A stretch of DNA of 64,000 nucleotides from Cladorhizidae sp. MBARI D1340-BT2 (lineage: Eukaryota; Porifera; Demospongiae; Poecilosclerida; Cladorhizidae), in NCBI GenBank assembly GCA_028752905.1, contig JAQNBH010000067.1:496001-560000 (forward strand), read 5' to 3'. The notes under the pieces were generated by a model. That model saw nothing but the letters and a program-made list of their open reading frames with translations. It was not told the origin of the DNA and did no database searches. A program made the translations under genes and the position numbers. Positions 1-12,012 of the stretch are shown here, one piece after another. The number at the start of each line of letters is the position of its first letter. Position 1 is the first letter of the stretch.

Positions 1-588
1 AACTCTGAATGACATCGTAGATTCAGAACCTTTTTTTGCCAGTCCAGAGATAGTAGCGCTGATTTGCGTAGGGATCCAGGTCTTGAGACTGACGATGGTG
101 AAGAACAGGAACAAGATGTCCCAGGAAAATAAATAGCCATACATGTAAGATCCTTTAGCATTACTGCTTTTTTTCTGACTTGTATAAAAAATAGCATTTA
201 CCTGGGTACTTCGCGGGTACTAGCTATCCATCTATATAGCTATAATAATATAAAGCTAGTAGGTAGTTAGTTAGCTATGGTTTCTAATTATCTGCCCTAG
301 TAAAATATGACACTGTCATTTTATTATATTTACATCATGATGTAATCTCTGTCCATATTCTGCCTAAAAATACAATCAAAACAAACAATCAAATGTTATA
401 ATGATATTCATCGTATCTGGTCAGTTGCTAGGCAACCTACAGTTGACCACAATGTTTGTCAACACCAATGCTATAACATCAACCATGGTTGCTAGGGACA
501 TTTGTGCACTCCTGGTTGAATATAAAATATTATGTAAAATAACGTCACTATTTTTAAAAAGTGCTGTGTAAATCCAGCGGTGGAAGGG
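1..588 (-). mobile_element. piggyBac-type short element, cut by window start (left arm)
   Basis: This is the mirror of 59,872-60,805. It ends at 588 in an inverted terminus (reading inward CCCTTCCACCGCTGG) next to TTAA at 589-592. The visible part encodes no transposase core. The complete copy in the right arm shows both ends and an acidic piggyBac-like N-terminal coding piece. It is therefore an internally deleted, non-autonomous derivative. Confidence 0.7.
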
Positions 589-608
589 TTAATGGAGGTT
601 CCACTGTA
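589..608 (-). mobile_element. pogo-like terminus split by the piggyBac element (left arm)
   Basis: Reading from 606 down, the sequence CAGTGGAACCTCCATTAA has the form of a pogo/Tc1-mariner terminus and is preceded by TA at 607-608. The piggyBac-type element entered at its TTAA. The stop codon of the integrase-CXXC-Ulp1 gene lies immediately beyond, at 609-611. Confidence 0.5.
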
Positions 609-3600
609 TTAGTAAAATAGGAAGTCACTTGTCTGAAAAATATAGCAAATCAATTGCTTCACACAAAAATGCTACATAAATTAATGATAAGAGCTATGTG
701 CAGGTGGTATGACTTCACTTATCTGAAGACCATGTTCGGACAACTGACTTCATAATAATTATAATACTCACAACACACACATAAACCATACCTGATTGAA
801 AGCAAATGTCGTATTCAGTGCTTGGCACCTAGCATACTGGGGGGGGGGGGAAATGTGTTGACAAATTGCAAAATCACCATTTGAGATGTTCATGAAGAAT
901 TGAAGGAATAGGAAAACAAGACATTACAAATTCTTCTCATGATAATACGTACATACATACACATAGCAAAAGCAGGTTTCAATAATGTGTCACCACTCAG
1001 GTTATTGCTTACCATGCACAAAAATACGCCACAATCATATGCATTGCTTTGAGTTGGTATGTCCTATAACCATGCATGCAAATGTAAAAAGCAATATATA
1101 ACTACAGTCACTGGGAAGTAAGTGTGTATAGCTATACCTTTGGAGAAAGCATTTTCCACCTAGAAAAATCCACAATTGGATTTCTTTTCATGAGAAAGTC
1201 ACTGAGGAACACAAATTCAAAATAAGATAACCATCCATGTACACGTATAACTAGTTAAACTAACAGAATTTTTTTCAAACAAAGAATATTCTTTCCCATC
1301 AAGGAGTCGTAAAATCTCAACTCCTGTTCCTCAATGTCGGCTACCACCAAACACCAATGAAGACCAGTGTGTACAGGTACAATAAAATTTTTGTAGGTGA
1401 AAATGTCAAGCTGCATAAAGAAATATATAATAGCATGTTATATCTTTGGGAAGTCTGCAGTATTTATTACCTTGATCCAATTAGCAACCTGGTCATAACC
1501 ACAACATAGTTGATCGTAAAAATAGCACGAGACACTGTAAACAGATTTCAATTCTTTCCTGTTCGCTTCTTCCATGATCAGGAACACGTATGAATCTATG
1601 ATCTGATATTACTAAAATAAATAAATCTGAAGGAGGGAAAGACTTAGAGGATGAAATGAATACCTTGTCATTTAGCCATTCCTTGTTGGTCAGCGTATCA
1701 AGGTCATGGCGATACACTTGGCAATCATGTATAGAAGACACAGGAGTTTTAGATGGTGCAACCTATAATTAAATACACATAGCTACATGAATTACTCTAA
1801 ACAAGTAGGTAATGCAAAATCAAGAAAACCTGATACCTTTGAACAAAGACCACTTGCTTCCAAATCTTCATTTTCTACAGGTGCACGAATTGTGATGAAG
1901 GTTACTTTTTATACCCAGAGTTACTGTTACAACACAACTACATACCATCTTTTTCAGCCCTTAGGTTTATGCATCTTCTGGATGAGCAACACTGCTTTAG
2001 ATTACCTTTGCCACCAAATCTTTTCATATCGCAACAAAAAAGACACTTGCACAATCAGCTGCAGTGCATCCAGCACAAATTCCACACCGTTTGCGTCTCC
2101 CTACAAGCATTAATAATTACAGAACAGTATACGACCTGCTAAGAGCCAACTTGTTCACCTTTCACTAATTTTTTGGCCTTTGAATATGGTATGGTAGATA
2201 CACTCTCGCACTGATCCTGTAGAAATATAATGGTGCATAAAGTGTAAGTTAAAACTCATGCTTAAATCATCTTTGTAGGAAAAAAAAGATTAAATGATTT
2301 TTGTATCTGGAGACAGTAATCCACATGTAAACCATAGCCATACCTCTTCACTAGCAACAACTGAAGGGCAAGATGGGGTGGAAGGTGGCGAGCACGATAT
2401 TGAAACACAATGCTGAAGGAAATAATAAATATAACAGTGAAGAGACCACGACATAGTTATTCCCCACAAAGTTGTTGTTGTTTTTAGCCCAACCAGTGCA
2501 TTATACAGTCAAGCTCAGTTGAATTGAATTACGACCTACTCACTACCAGCACCAACTAACTGCACTGCTCTGAATGGTATGATACTAATAGTATTCAAGC
2601 CGTACTGGATAGTCTTACTAAGTCAATCTTGCACTTCTTCCTGCAGGGCTCCAGAAGCTCAGCATCTCCCTCTGGAGAGAGATTTGTGTCTACCGGAGAT
2701 GACACATTCAGCGAACCACACAGAGGAATAGCTTCAGAATTCACTAAGTATAAACAAAATGGTTGGGACTATAGCTAAACAATATTTAAAATAATCTACA
2801 CGTTGGCCCTTCATACACAGTTTTATTTTAAATCAAGTATAAATTGCAGGATATTTGGACAACAACATCAATATCCTCTTTCATTGTTATATATACCTCC
2901 TGCTCCATTGGGTGTCAACCACAACTTCAGCTTTTGGGTATTATAGGACTTCCTGAGAAGTTCTCCCTTCTGATCCATAAGATGCCACCTTCCTTTTCCT
3001 AGGTCTTCTTTGATTATGTATGGCCCAAAAAACTTGACATCCAGTTTTCCACCTTTTCTTCCTTTATTCTTGGAATTTTCTGCGAGCACTTTATCACCGA
3101 CCTTAATAATACATGTACATAGTGTTTATATTATTATCCATCCTGTATACCTTTAGAGTAGTGCCCTTGTTATGCTTCTTGTCATATTGTCGCTTTTGTC
3201 TCTCTTGTGCCTTGAGAATGTTGTGCATGACTTGATCATGGACCTTCTTCTTCAGTTCAACAAGCACCTCAACTTTCTCATCCATATCTGCATCATCAGT
3301 TTCCTTGCTTCGACCTGGTAAACTTGCATCAATTGGAAGTCTTGCTTCTCGGTGGTACATAACGTAAAAGGAGTAAACTTCGTTGAATCTTGACAACTTG
3401 TCCGATATGCAAACAAAACGTTATCAACAAGGTTATCCCAATCGTCACATTCATCATTGACCAACTTCTGTAGAGATGCTTTTAATGTTTGGTTAAACCT
3501 TTCATCAAGGCCATTTGATTGCGGATGGTACGCACTTGTTACTCTGTGTCTAAATCCAGTCAGAGCTTCCAACCTGTCCACGATCTGGTTACAGAATTCT

Positions 3601-4177
3601 CTTCCCTATATAAAGGAATAAATATTTGCCAGACTATAAGTTATGGATACAGCCTAAGACTTTTGCGGGAAATCCCTCCCACCTCACCTAAAATAGCATC
3701 CTACAACAAACAAATGAACTTAGTGCAGATGGTCATTGTGTGGGTTCAGAAAAATTTAAAGAAATTAAAAAAATCTGACCATATGTTTAGTAAAAAAAGC
3801 TATGAGATTATTCCTAGTTACTTGATCAGAGATGATTTCTTGTGGACATCCATGCCGCATAATCATCTTGTAGAGAAACTCAGCTACATGTTTAGCCTCT
3901 TTAGTCGGAATTGGCTCTGCCTCAGCCCACTTCGAAAAATAATCGATTAATGTGATGCAATATCGATTGCCCCTGGCACTAATGGGAAGTTCAATTAAAT
4001 CAATCCCAATTTTATTCCAGACATCCGATACTGGAATAGGATGTAGAGCTGCCGCTGGCTTATCAAACTTCCGCTTTGATCGCTGGCACACATCACAACA
4101 GCTGACCTAAATGAATAACATGAAGACATTATGCAGGTGCAATACAACACATTAATTATTCCAGGCACACACACCCC

Positions 4178-4208
<31 letters not shown>

Positions 4209-4738
4209 ACACACGGGAACACACAACAAACTTAACTTAGGGCCGAAGATTAAATAACGCGAGTCACACAAGTGCCGAATTAACTAGCAATTGAAGTAAC
4301 ACAGTTTTTTTTTTACCTACCCATTTCTCTGTGTCATTATTAATTCCCTTCCAATAGTATCGGGAAACGACTTTATTGATGGTTTTGTCCCGACCAAAAT
4401 GGCATCCACCAACTCTGTTGTCATGACAGGCTTCAAAAAATTTCTTCTTCCTATTTTGATCTGTTATAACCTGCATTAATGACATGTTGAAATAAATTCC
4501 AGTAGCAAGGTAATAGTTTTCTCTAAATGTCTGTGGTGTTCTGGCTTACTTGTCTGAGAATATTTTGGCCTCCTCTTTGGTCTTTATAGAACAAAGACCC
4601 ATCCAAAAGCTCAAATTTTTTGGATCTTTTCCTAATGATAGTTTTATCAGCTTTCTGGGCTCCTTCAGGGTAAACTCCTTGGTGGAGATACTGGTACACT
4701 TCGTCATATTTACGTTCTTCTTCAGTAAACGAAGCCAT
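609..4738 (-). CDS. Integrase-CXXC-Ulp1 fusion gene, left-arm copy (Ginger-like)
   Basis: This is the mirror copy of the gene at 55,723-59,851, where exon positions are given; subtract those from about 60,461 to place them here. The start codon is at 4738-4736 and the stop at 611-609. Visible parts, reading leftward, are: H2C2 zinc-finger exon (about 4,470-4,320), integrase core (about 4,105-3,150), SH3-like tail (about 3,100-2,896), CXXC finger (about 2,099-1,945), and Ulp1 exons (about 1,761-609). It carries the same two single-base lesions as the right copy (near 3,371 and near 2,053), so the lesions predate the arm duplication or were copied between arms. A C-run followed by CA repeats in the intron at 4,170-4,212 differs in length between the arms. 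Confidence 0.75.
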
Positions 4739-5047
4739 ATCCGACGCCACGTGTGTAAAAGTGGGGCCGCGTGTGTAAAAGTGGTGATACCAAATTCCCT
4801 GAGGGGATACCACGCGGGGATGCCAAATACCCTAGGATATTTTGCACGGGGATGCCAAATAACCTAGGGTATTTGGCATGGGGATACCAAATAGTGGGGA
4901 TGCCAAATTCCCTGGGACACCTGTCTGTCATTTGAAATTAATCATTTTTAAAATTACGCGTGTACTGCACATGCCATCTATTGTTTTTTCTATGACTAGA
5001 AGTGAATTCCAGTTAGAAAGTAGTATTTTCCAGCGGTAGGAAGCAAA
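4739..5047. promoter_or_regulatory. Divergent intergenic spacer with palindromic repeats (left arm)
   Basis: This 309-bp spacer separates two head-to-head genes, the integrase-CXXC-Ulp1 gene (-) and piggyBac-1 (+). Positions 4,783-4,919 carry about five copies of a motif of the form GGGGATGCCAAATACCCTAGG. Two adjoining copies form a near-perfect 28-bp palindrome centred on CCTAGG at about 4,863-4,870. A bidirectional promoter or transposase-binding sites would fit, but this is inference. It could also be a small unrelated repeat element. Confidence 0.4.
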
Positions 5048-7244
5048 ATGGAGGGAACACGGCCTCACAGCAGGTACTACACCGTCGATGAAGTTGTAGG
5101 CCTGATCTTTGCTGACACGGATAGCGAGGACAATTTTGATTTGGACGGTACAGGTCATTCGCTTCCAATAGTTTAACTCCCATGATGCCGAAAGTAATTG
5201 GGAGTATTCAATGGACGAGGCCGATGATTTACTCGACTTAGGGGGCCCTGCACAGGGCCAAGGTGACAATGCTATGTCTGTAGATTCTGGCTGTGAATCT
5301 GACGATGGTGCAGGTGATTTGCCAAGGCGCCCTAGATGAAGGCAGTCCCCTAGTCCTTATCGTAAGTCAGTTGATGAGAAAGCTGTTTTTACAGATTATA
5401 GTGAGCTATCAGGTAATGAAAGTGATGCAGAATACGAGCCAGTGCAGGCCAAACAGGCCAAACGTGGTCCACATGTTTGTGGTGGTGGGATTCGTGGCCG
5501 CAGCATGCAGGTTCGTGGTGGCCTAGGCGGTGGCAGAGGGGGTCCTGTAAGAGGTCAGAGGGGCCGGCCTCGTGCTAGAGGACAGGGGCACAGGCCTACA
5601 AGGGCTCAGAACCCCACGATAAATTGGGACATTGACCAGAATGACACTTATGAGCCGAAGCAAATTCATTCGTTGGTGGCGAGCGACTCAAAATTAGTCT
5701 TGGTGCCAATGCAACTATTGATGAATTCTTCGCCCAGTACTTCACTAACGATATCTTTAGGCATATTGTAGAGGAGACCAACCGATATGCTCAGCAGTTC
5801 ATCGAGGCAAACCGTGAAAAGCTGAAGGATTTCTCCAGGGTTCATGACTGGGTGGACACTACCATTGATGAAATGAAGACATTCTTCGGTTTACTTGGAC
5901 TGATGGGTGTTATTCACAAGCCAAGGCTGTACATGTATTGGTCCACAGACGATCTGATAGCAACCCCTATATTCGGGCAAATAATGAGAAGGGATAGGTT
6001 CTTTCTCCTCCTTAAATTCCTACATTTTGCAAATAATGAGAACCCCGCCCATGACCCCAGAGATCCCAATAGGGACAGGCTGTACAAGATAAGGGCTCTC
6101 ATCAGGAAGGTCAGAGATCGCATGCAGCGTGGCTATGCCCTGAGAAAGATCTTTGCGTGGATGAATCCCTTCTTTCGTTCAAGGGGAGGCAGCTTTTCAA
6201 GCAGTGCATTCGAACAAAACCTGCTCGTTTTGGTATCAAATTTTATGAGCTTTGTACATCCGAGGGCATCTGTCTAGATTTTATTGTCTATTCAGCTGAG
6301 AACACGTTCAGGGATCATCAAGACCCAAAACCCCAAATGCTTGTAACTGAGCGTATACCTCTGAACCTGATGCAGCCCTATCTTGGCCTAGGCCACACAT
6401 TGTATCTTGACAACTACTATACATCACCAGCTTTGGCTACCTACCTCCTTGATCATGATACATACCTCTGTGCGACTATCAACCCAAAGCGTGCGAATTA
6501 CCCTGGTGATCTTTGGACTACAAGACTTGAGAAGGGGACATCATGTTTCATGAAGTCACAAACTGGGATCATGCAGGCAGTAAAGTTTCGTGCACTAAAG
6601 AACAAGTCGAATAATAAACCCAAGGAGGTGTGTATGTTGACCACGGAGGGAAGGGTTGCTATGATTCCTACTGGAAAACAAGACAAGGATAAAAATCCTA
6701 TACTCAAGACAGCATGCATCATTGCATATAATCACAAAATGGGTGGAGTAGATATGGTAGATCAGCAGCTCCATAGTGTGAGTGTGGTCAGGAAAACATA
6801 CAAATGGTACAAAAAGATTGCTTTGAGGTTGTTCATGCAGTGTGCCCTGTGTGCCCACAAACTTCACCGCAAATTCATCCCATCTACCAACGTTTTCCTA
6901 GCTGACTTCAAGGACCTCCTGACAGTACTTGTATTCTCCAGCCCTAAACTGAACAAAGATGTAGCAGGGCGAGAACCAGTACATAGGCTAACAGGGAGGC
7001 ACTTCCCTGAGAAAAGAGAGGAGAAGGCTGGCCACACAAGGCACAAGAAAGACAAAATGTGTCGTATGTGCTGGGCGTGTGGATTCCGTACCAGAGCTGG
7101 TAGAGAAATCAGGACAGTATGGATTTGCCCTGACTAGGTCTCCATGCAGACAAAGATTATTTCAGGACATATCACACAAAATTAGACTACTCCAGAGGTG
7201 CTGACGGAGAGGATGATGGAGATAAATCTGATGGAGATGACTAA
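5048..7244 (+). pseudogene. piggyBac-1 transposase pseudogene (left arm)
   Basis: This is a DDE_Tnp_1_7 (piggyBac) transposase. The N-terminus is acidic (from the ATG at 5048) and followed by a run rich in Arg-Gly between about 5,480 and 5,600. The core begins around IDEFFAQYF (about 5,720). The three catalytic aspartates are visible in VDES (about 6,155), LDNYYTSP (about 6,410) and GGVDMVD (about 6,745). The frame is broken in the N-terminal region and before the first Asp (the reading frame changes at PEKDLCVDES); both lesions are shared with the right copy. The left copy alone has a 4-bp deletion near 7,131 that creates a stop inside the C-terminal Cys-rich domain. Without it the frame would end at 7,244. 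Confidence 0.85.
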
Positions 7245-7745
7245 AGTTGAACAATAATTATAGTGTTTTGCTTTGTTTTGCAGTCTAGCAGTTTTATTTT
7301 ATGAAAGACAATGATTATCGCGAACTAAAAATTGACTGCATTTTCCAAATAAATGTGACCAAAATACATGGCTGCTATATATATAGGGGTTACATAACCA
7401 GATAAAATTAATATTCAAAACACATTTGAATATATGCATCTGAACTTCAAATATCTGCATTCCATCATCCCAGAAGGTTGTTTGGAGTATAAATTACTAA
7501 TTTTTGGGAAAAACAAATATTTAGTGTGTTTTTTGAAAATGTCATGTTTTTTCATGTTGTCGGCCGACAAACGTTGATTTTTGTCTGTTTTTTGAATAAA
7601 ACGATGAAAATAATTCAAACTATTTATGTTTTTATTCTTTTTTTGTTTCTAGTATTTATTTGGCATTTATTTCAAAATCACCTTTTTTCCTCAAAAAAAG
7701 GCTCAGCACAGGGGGGGTATTTACCTGCAGCAGTGAAAGGGTTAA
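7245..7745 (+). other. 3' flank and right terminus of piggyBac-1 (left arm)
   Basis: This is non-coding, AT-rich sequence ending in an inverted terminus (reading inward CCCTTTCACTGCTGCAGG) at about 7,722-7,741, followed by TTAA at 7742-7745. The same terminus type recurs at 62,165-62,190. I could not find a matching left terminus for this element, whose 5' side runs straight into the divergent spacer. Two stretches present in the right arm (about 170 and 205 bp) are missing here. Confidence 0.6.
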
Positions 7746-7796
7746 TGTATATGGAACCTTTCATTGCAGTAATCAGTAGCAATGCTGTTGTAGTAG

Positions 7797-7960
7797 TTAC
7801 CCTCCTAGCTATTAATAATATAAAACTCTCAATGAACTCTCAGTTGACATAATATACAATACCAATCTCACTCTAATCAACTTGAAATTGTACTCTCTTG
7901 ATGTTTCACTTAGATGCTCTAGCCTTCATCAGAGTGAAGCATCTAGTCGAAACTGGACAG
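7797..7960 (-). repeat. Short dispersed repeat with hammerhead-like core (left arm, outer)
   Basis: On the minus strand, 7,939-7,901 contains CTGATGA, then a stem-forming stretch, then GAAAC. This is the order of conserved blocks in a hammerhead ribozyme core. A related copy lies at 13,330-13,455, and each has a mirror in the right arm. The flanking roughly 100 bp is also shared between the two families. Stem III and the cleavage site are not evident, and one base sits unpaired after CTGATGA. Similar motifs are known in Penelope-like elements. Confidence 0.35.
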
Positions 7961-8080
7961 AATGCAATTTCAAGATGAATATTGAGAAATTACTTGCTAT
8001 TAACACTCCTGAATAACCCAAAAGAAAAAGGGCAAATTTTACAGAGCACTCGTATTTGATAAATCAGGTCAAAGAACACA

Positions 8081-8755
8081 GGATTAGTGTGTGATGGAGG
8101 TAAGAGTTCTTAATTCTCTATTCTTAGACCTGCTTTCAGACTTGGATTTAATTACTAAGACAGACCCTACAACTTTTCAAAATTGAAATCCGGGACATTT
8201 ACCACGCCCACCATGAATATAATTCATTTTTGCATAGATTTGCATAGAAATGGTTGTGACCTGTTTACATTTTGTAAGGAGCTCATCTGAAAGTTTAGCA
8301 TCAAAACGACAAGAATGAGAATTGCTGTTGAACTTGACTGACATTAAAAGGAAACAATGGTATCTTCGTTTAGACGGGATCTCTGGTCCATGTGGACTTT
8401 TCTGAGTATAGAAAAGCCCCTCTCTGCATCAGCATTGGAGCAGGATACGGTCAACAGACCTGCCATGAGACGGACAAGTAACTAAACCTTAACTCCCCAG
8501 CCAAAGTTTTGATCTGGCCCACTTTCCACCAAAAAGAGCCAGCACAAGGAAGTTTTGGTGATGATGGTATGTATCTGGTTTGGGGATGTCAGCTGGGGAA
8601 AGAAGAAAGTCATTAAATTCCTCTTCAATGCGGTCAAGTGATTCAGAATCAGATAAACCAATCTGCGGAAATCGTCTCTTAGTTCTAGCAAAGTTTGAAC
8701 CAGAGTGAGTGTAGACATTATGTTAATGGTAGCTATAAACAGGCTATTAGCTACC
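8081..8755 (-). pseudogene. hAT-2 transposase, 3' remnant (left arm)
   Basis: This is the C-terminal part of the hAT-like transposase seen more fully at 49,840-51,930 in the right arm, with the dimerisation-region signature SNADAERGFSILRK encoded just past 8,455. The first 1.5 kb of coding sequence is missing. The junction joins the sequence equivalent to right-arm 49,820 directly to 51,355. It is frameshifted and dead. Confidence 0.7.
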
Positions 8756-8894
8756 CTATAACTCTTTCCTATTCCTTGGAATTCTTTTACCCATGTAGAG
8801 GTAAAGTTACATTGCCTCTTTGGCTTCTTGGGCGGAAGTGTTACTGATTCCTGATAACACAGAGAGAGGCCAAGGTAAACTAGCAGCAGCTCTG

Positions 8895-11256
8895 AATGTC
8901 AGCAGGGCTCGATAAATTATAATTTTTTCACTTATAATTGTGTTCTAAATTTCTCATGCACAGTGCCTATAATTCTTTGAAATCTACCTATTATTCTAAT
9001 GATCGAACCTATCATTCTAATTATTCCAATTTACATTTCCTATAATTGTACTGGTGCATAATAGATGTTTCAATGTTCTTCGATAGAAGATGTTTGTAGA
9101 TCAGTAAAAGAACTGAATAAAAGTGAAAAAACACGCTCTGCTGCTGCTGCTGATGGCTGTACAATCAAAACTGTTTTTCATGCTCTTGACCACCATGGAA
9201 GTTCACTTTAATGGTTCTTCCACCAATCTAATTTGTTCATGTCTGGAGAACCTCCATTTAATTTAGTTATATAATAGGCAGTTCATCACCTATCCTGCTG
9301 ATTATCAGAACTGAGGAAAGGAAATACTTTTAACTGGTCAATGTCATTGCAGGATGGTTTTAACTCAAAAATCTTTGCCGGGTCAAACAATTAAAAGCTT
9401 AAACAGTGCGCTCGAGGTCATCTCCAAATTTTTCATTGAAGTATCTGTATGCAGGTTCAACACATGCTTTAGCACAGTCAATCAGCTGCTGTTCACAAAC
9501 AGGGTTGGAGGACAGCTTGCTGGTAACTGCTTTGACATTTGGATAATACTGAGTGGAAATAGAAGCAGAAAGTACATTATTTTATTTCTTCATATATATG
9601 CATTGAATATAAGTGGCCCGTCCCCTTCCAGGCATTATGTCGCTTTAACAAAAGGTTCACCAGCAATAATTGTCATTGCAAGTTCCATCTGTAACTTACG
9701 ATCCTTAGGAGGGTCATCAAGAATGTCATGAAGCCTCAACTAAAAAGCTCAACCCAACCCTTCATAAATTCGTCAAGCACAGGTGTCTTGATTCTCTCCC
9801 CCACGTGACCCAAGGTGTGAGAAAAGCACACTACATTTAAAATGTGTGGGTAGACAATACTCAATGTGTGTATTTCTACATTGTTCACTGATATATACGA
9901 TCTCGCATAGCCAATACATAGCTCAGTAGAAAGGCAAATGATCAATTGACGTACAAGTTATTCACTTGTAAGGCTCTTAGCTAACATTATTAGCCAAACA
10001 ACGCGCTGCTGTATGTTCCATAGTTCATCAACAAAGCGCAGTAGTATCATCATCGCTTTGCAAACATGGATTGTTCCATCCAAAAATTACACACACTTCT
10101 TTACTATCAATTTCCTTCTTTATGCTTTATCGCTGTTCATGCTAAATAAAAGGAATCAGTTGATACAAATGGTGCTGTTGGAAAACGTGAATGGCTTTCC
10201 TCAAATAAATCCCGGAAAAAGTCAATCTTAGCAAGCGATACCCCAGCCGTTAAAAATGCTACGACTACTTTTACTCAATGGACACGAAACGCATCTGAAA
10301 GGCCTTCTCCAATAGGGTGTTTTTCCTAGTCATATTTATTTAACATATCACATTATATATTATGTTCCTCTCTCTCAATTCCTTGGATGCCAAACGCTCT
10401 TTCCCGTTGGCATGTTTAGCTGACTTCATGTGCTGAGTTAACACACTCTTCTTAAGAGGCACAATCTCTCTGCAGGTATTGCAAAACAACTTGCCCATAA
10501 TAACAGTTCGATTTTCATTGGGGAATTCTCTTATCCTTGTAGAGATTGAAACCATAACTGGTTCAGCAGCAACAACACATTTACCTTGTTTAAACCCTTT
10601 TGGAGGATTACATCTTAGTTTCCGTTTTCTTGCGAGGTCAGATGGAGCAGGACTCTTATACTTTCTTATCAGGCCTAGTGGCAGAGCTGGGCCCAGTATA
10701 GGCCCAGTAGTTCGAGCAATTTCTGGACCACTCTCTGTGTCAGAAGAAATACTACAGCTAGTTGTTTCTACAGCCATTCCTTTATTAGCTATTGCCAACC
10801 ATATGCTCAAGCAAAGGTGAAAGATGAGTCAGGTTACTGACAGTTGCCTTTATTACTGACATTCCTTTTAGTAGTTTACAACATAATTATGGCCACACGA
10901 ATGAAATTTCCTGTTGACATTATAAGTTATGCTGTGGCCGTGGGCATGCCAGTTTTGACAGCTGTATTTGGGGGGAGCTAGTTGTGAGTAATAATAATGG
11001 TGTGCTAATAGCAAACCTAGCAATAGGCGGTCTAATCTACATTCTACATCCTTACAGGGTCCAATTTACATCGAAACTATTTTACCTCTGTAGCTGTATT
11101 TTGCAGGCTGTTTCCTATCTCACAGGATATAAATCACCTAAAATTCTAAAAATACTACCAAATGCTGCCTATAATGCTAGCATTATTTTCTAATGCTTTG
11201 CCATATATAAAATTCTAAAAAAATGCTAGCATAATTTATCAAGCCCTAACTGTCAG
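8895..11256 (-). mobile_element. hAT-1 DNA transposon with 8-bp target duplications (left arm)
   Basis: The element spans 8903-11248. It starts CAGGGCTCGATAAATTATAA and ends in the complement TTTATCAAGCCCTA. Its flanks are AATGTCAG (8895-8902) and ACTGTCAG (11249-11256), an 8-bp target duplication with one mismatch. The right-arm copy has a perfect CTGACAGT pair. It carries the BED-finger reading frame at 10,340-10,810 and broken remains of the catalytic and dimerisation regions toward 9,100. Confidence 0.85.
10340..10810 (-). CDS. BED-type zinc-finger N-terminal exon of hAT-1 transposase
   Basis: This is an open frame of 156 residues ending in a zinc finger of the form CNTC...HMKSAKH (residues about 113-135), typical of the DNA-binding N-terminus of hAT transposases. 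Downstream on the same strand (10,330-10,080) other frames carry recognisable transposase pieces such as VVVAFLTAGVSLAKIDFFRD, but with stops, so the full protein is broken. The right-arm copy at 47,750-48,220 differs by a handful of residues. Confidence 0.65.
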   Translation of the reverse strand: MSIWLAIANKGMAVETTSCSISSDTESGPEIARTTGPILGPALPLGLIRKYKSPAPSDLARKRKLRCNPPKGFKQGKCVVAAEPVMVSISTRIREFPNENRTVIMGKLFCNTCREIVPLKKSVLTQHMKSAKHANGKERLASKELRERNIIYNVIC

Positions 11257-12012
11257 GTAGCAGCTGGATTTTCCTCCTATCAGTTGTGTAGTGAAGCCTG
11301 ACTTCTGTAGGGGCCAGGTGTACCAGCTGCTAAGGAGCAGCCTTTAGTCACAGTACTGTATATAGCCAGTTGTAAAATGGCAGCTGCTAAGGAGGAGCCT
11401 TTATCTCACAGTGCTGTAGCCAGTTGTAAATTGTACAAACAATTATAATCAGCATTTCTTGGACAAACACCATTTTTATCAATTGCAAATCCGGGAACAT
11501 CTTGGAGCTCCCAGGACAGTGGGGGGCTATGTACTCTGTATGATAACCCCTTTTGTCGGATCAATTAGTCATATACAGCATGTCTCCAGCGAGTTGATTC
11601 ACTTTGGCCTGGTGAATAAGTTTTAATACCAGCATAGTATATAGTATATTCTGCATACATTATGTCTATCCATTCTCCTTTCTCCCTCTTCTCTCTCTAA
11701 CACTCCTTTCTCTCCCTCTCCCCATATCCTCCTCATCTTCTGATCTCTCTCCCTCTCCCTCTTATTTCTCTCTCCCTCTGCCTCTCTCCCTCTATATACT
11801 ACAAATCAAATTCACAACATTCACAATATGTAATCTTGGTATTGAAAGTCACAATGATGAAGATCATGAGATACACTTGCACAATAATTATGATGAAATC
11901 AAAATAACAACTTAAAAAAATAAAGTATAAAATATATATAATGTGTGTTTTTATTTTTGATGAGTTGAAGTGCTAGCAGAACTTAGCACGACTTGCATCC
12001 ATATGCAATCTA
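11257..12012. other. Non-coding stretch with CT-rich low complexity
   Basis: I see no gene here. Positions 11,680-11,810 are a C/T-rich microsatellite, mirrored as G/A-rich at 46,340-46,550. The rest aligns to the right arm with clear divergence; the right copy has an extra roughly 340 bp at 46,826-47,168. Confidence 0.7.

Noticed and set aside
3995..4222. 75-residue frame across the C-run and CA repeat
   Set aside because: Low complexity within an intron of the integrase gene.
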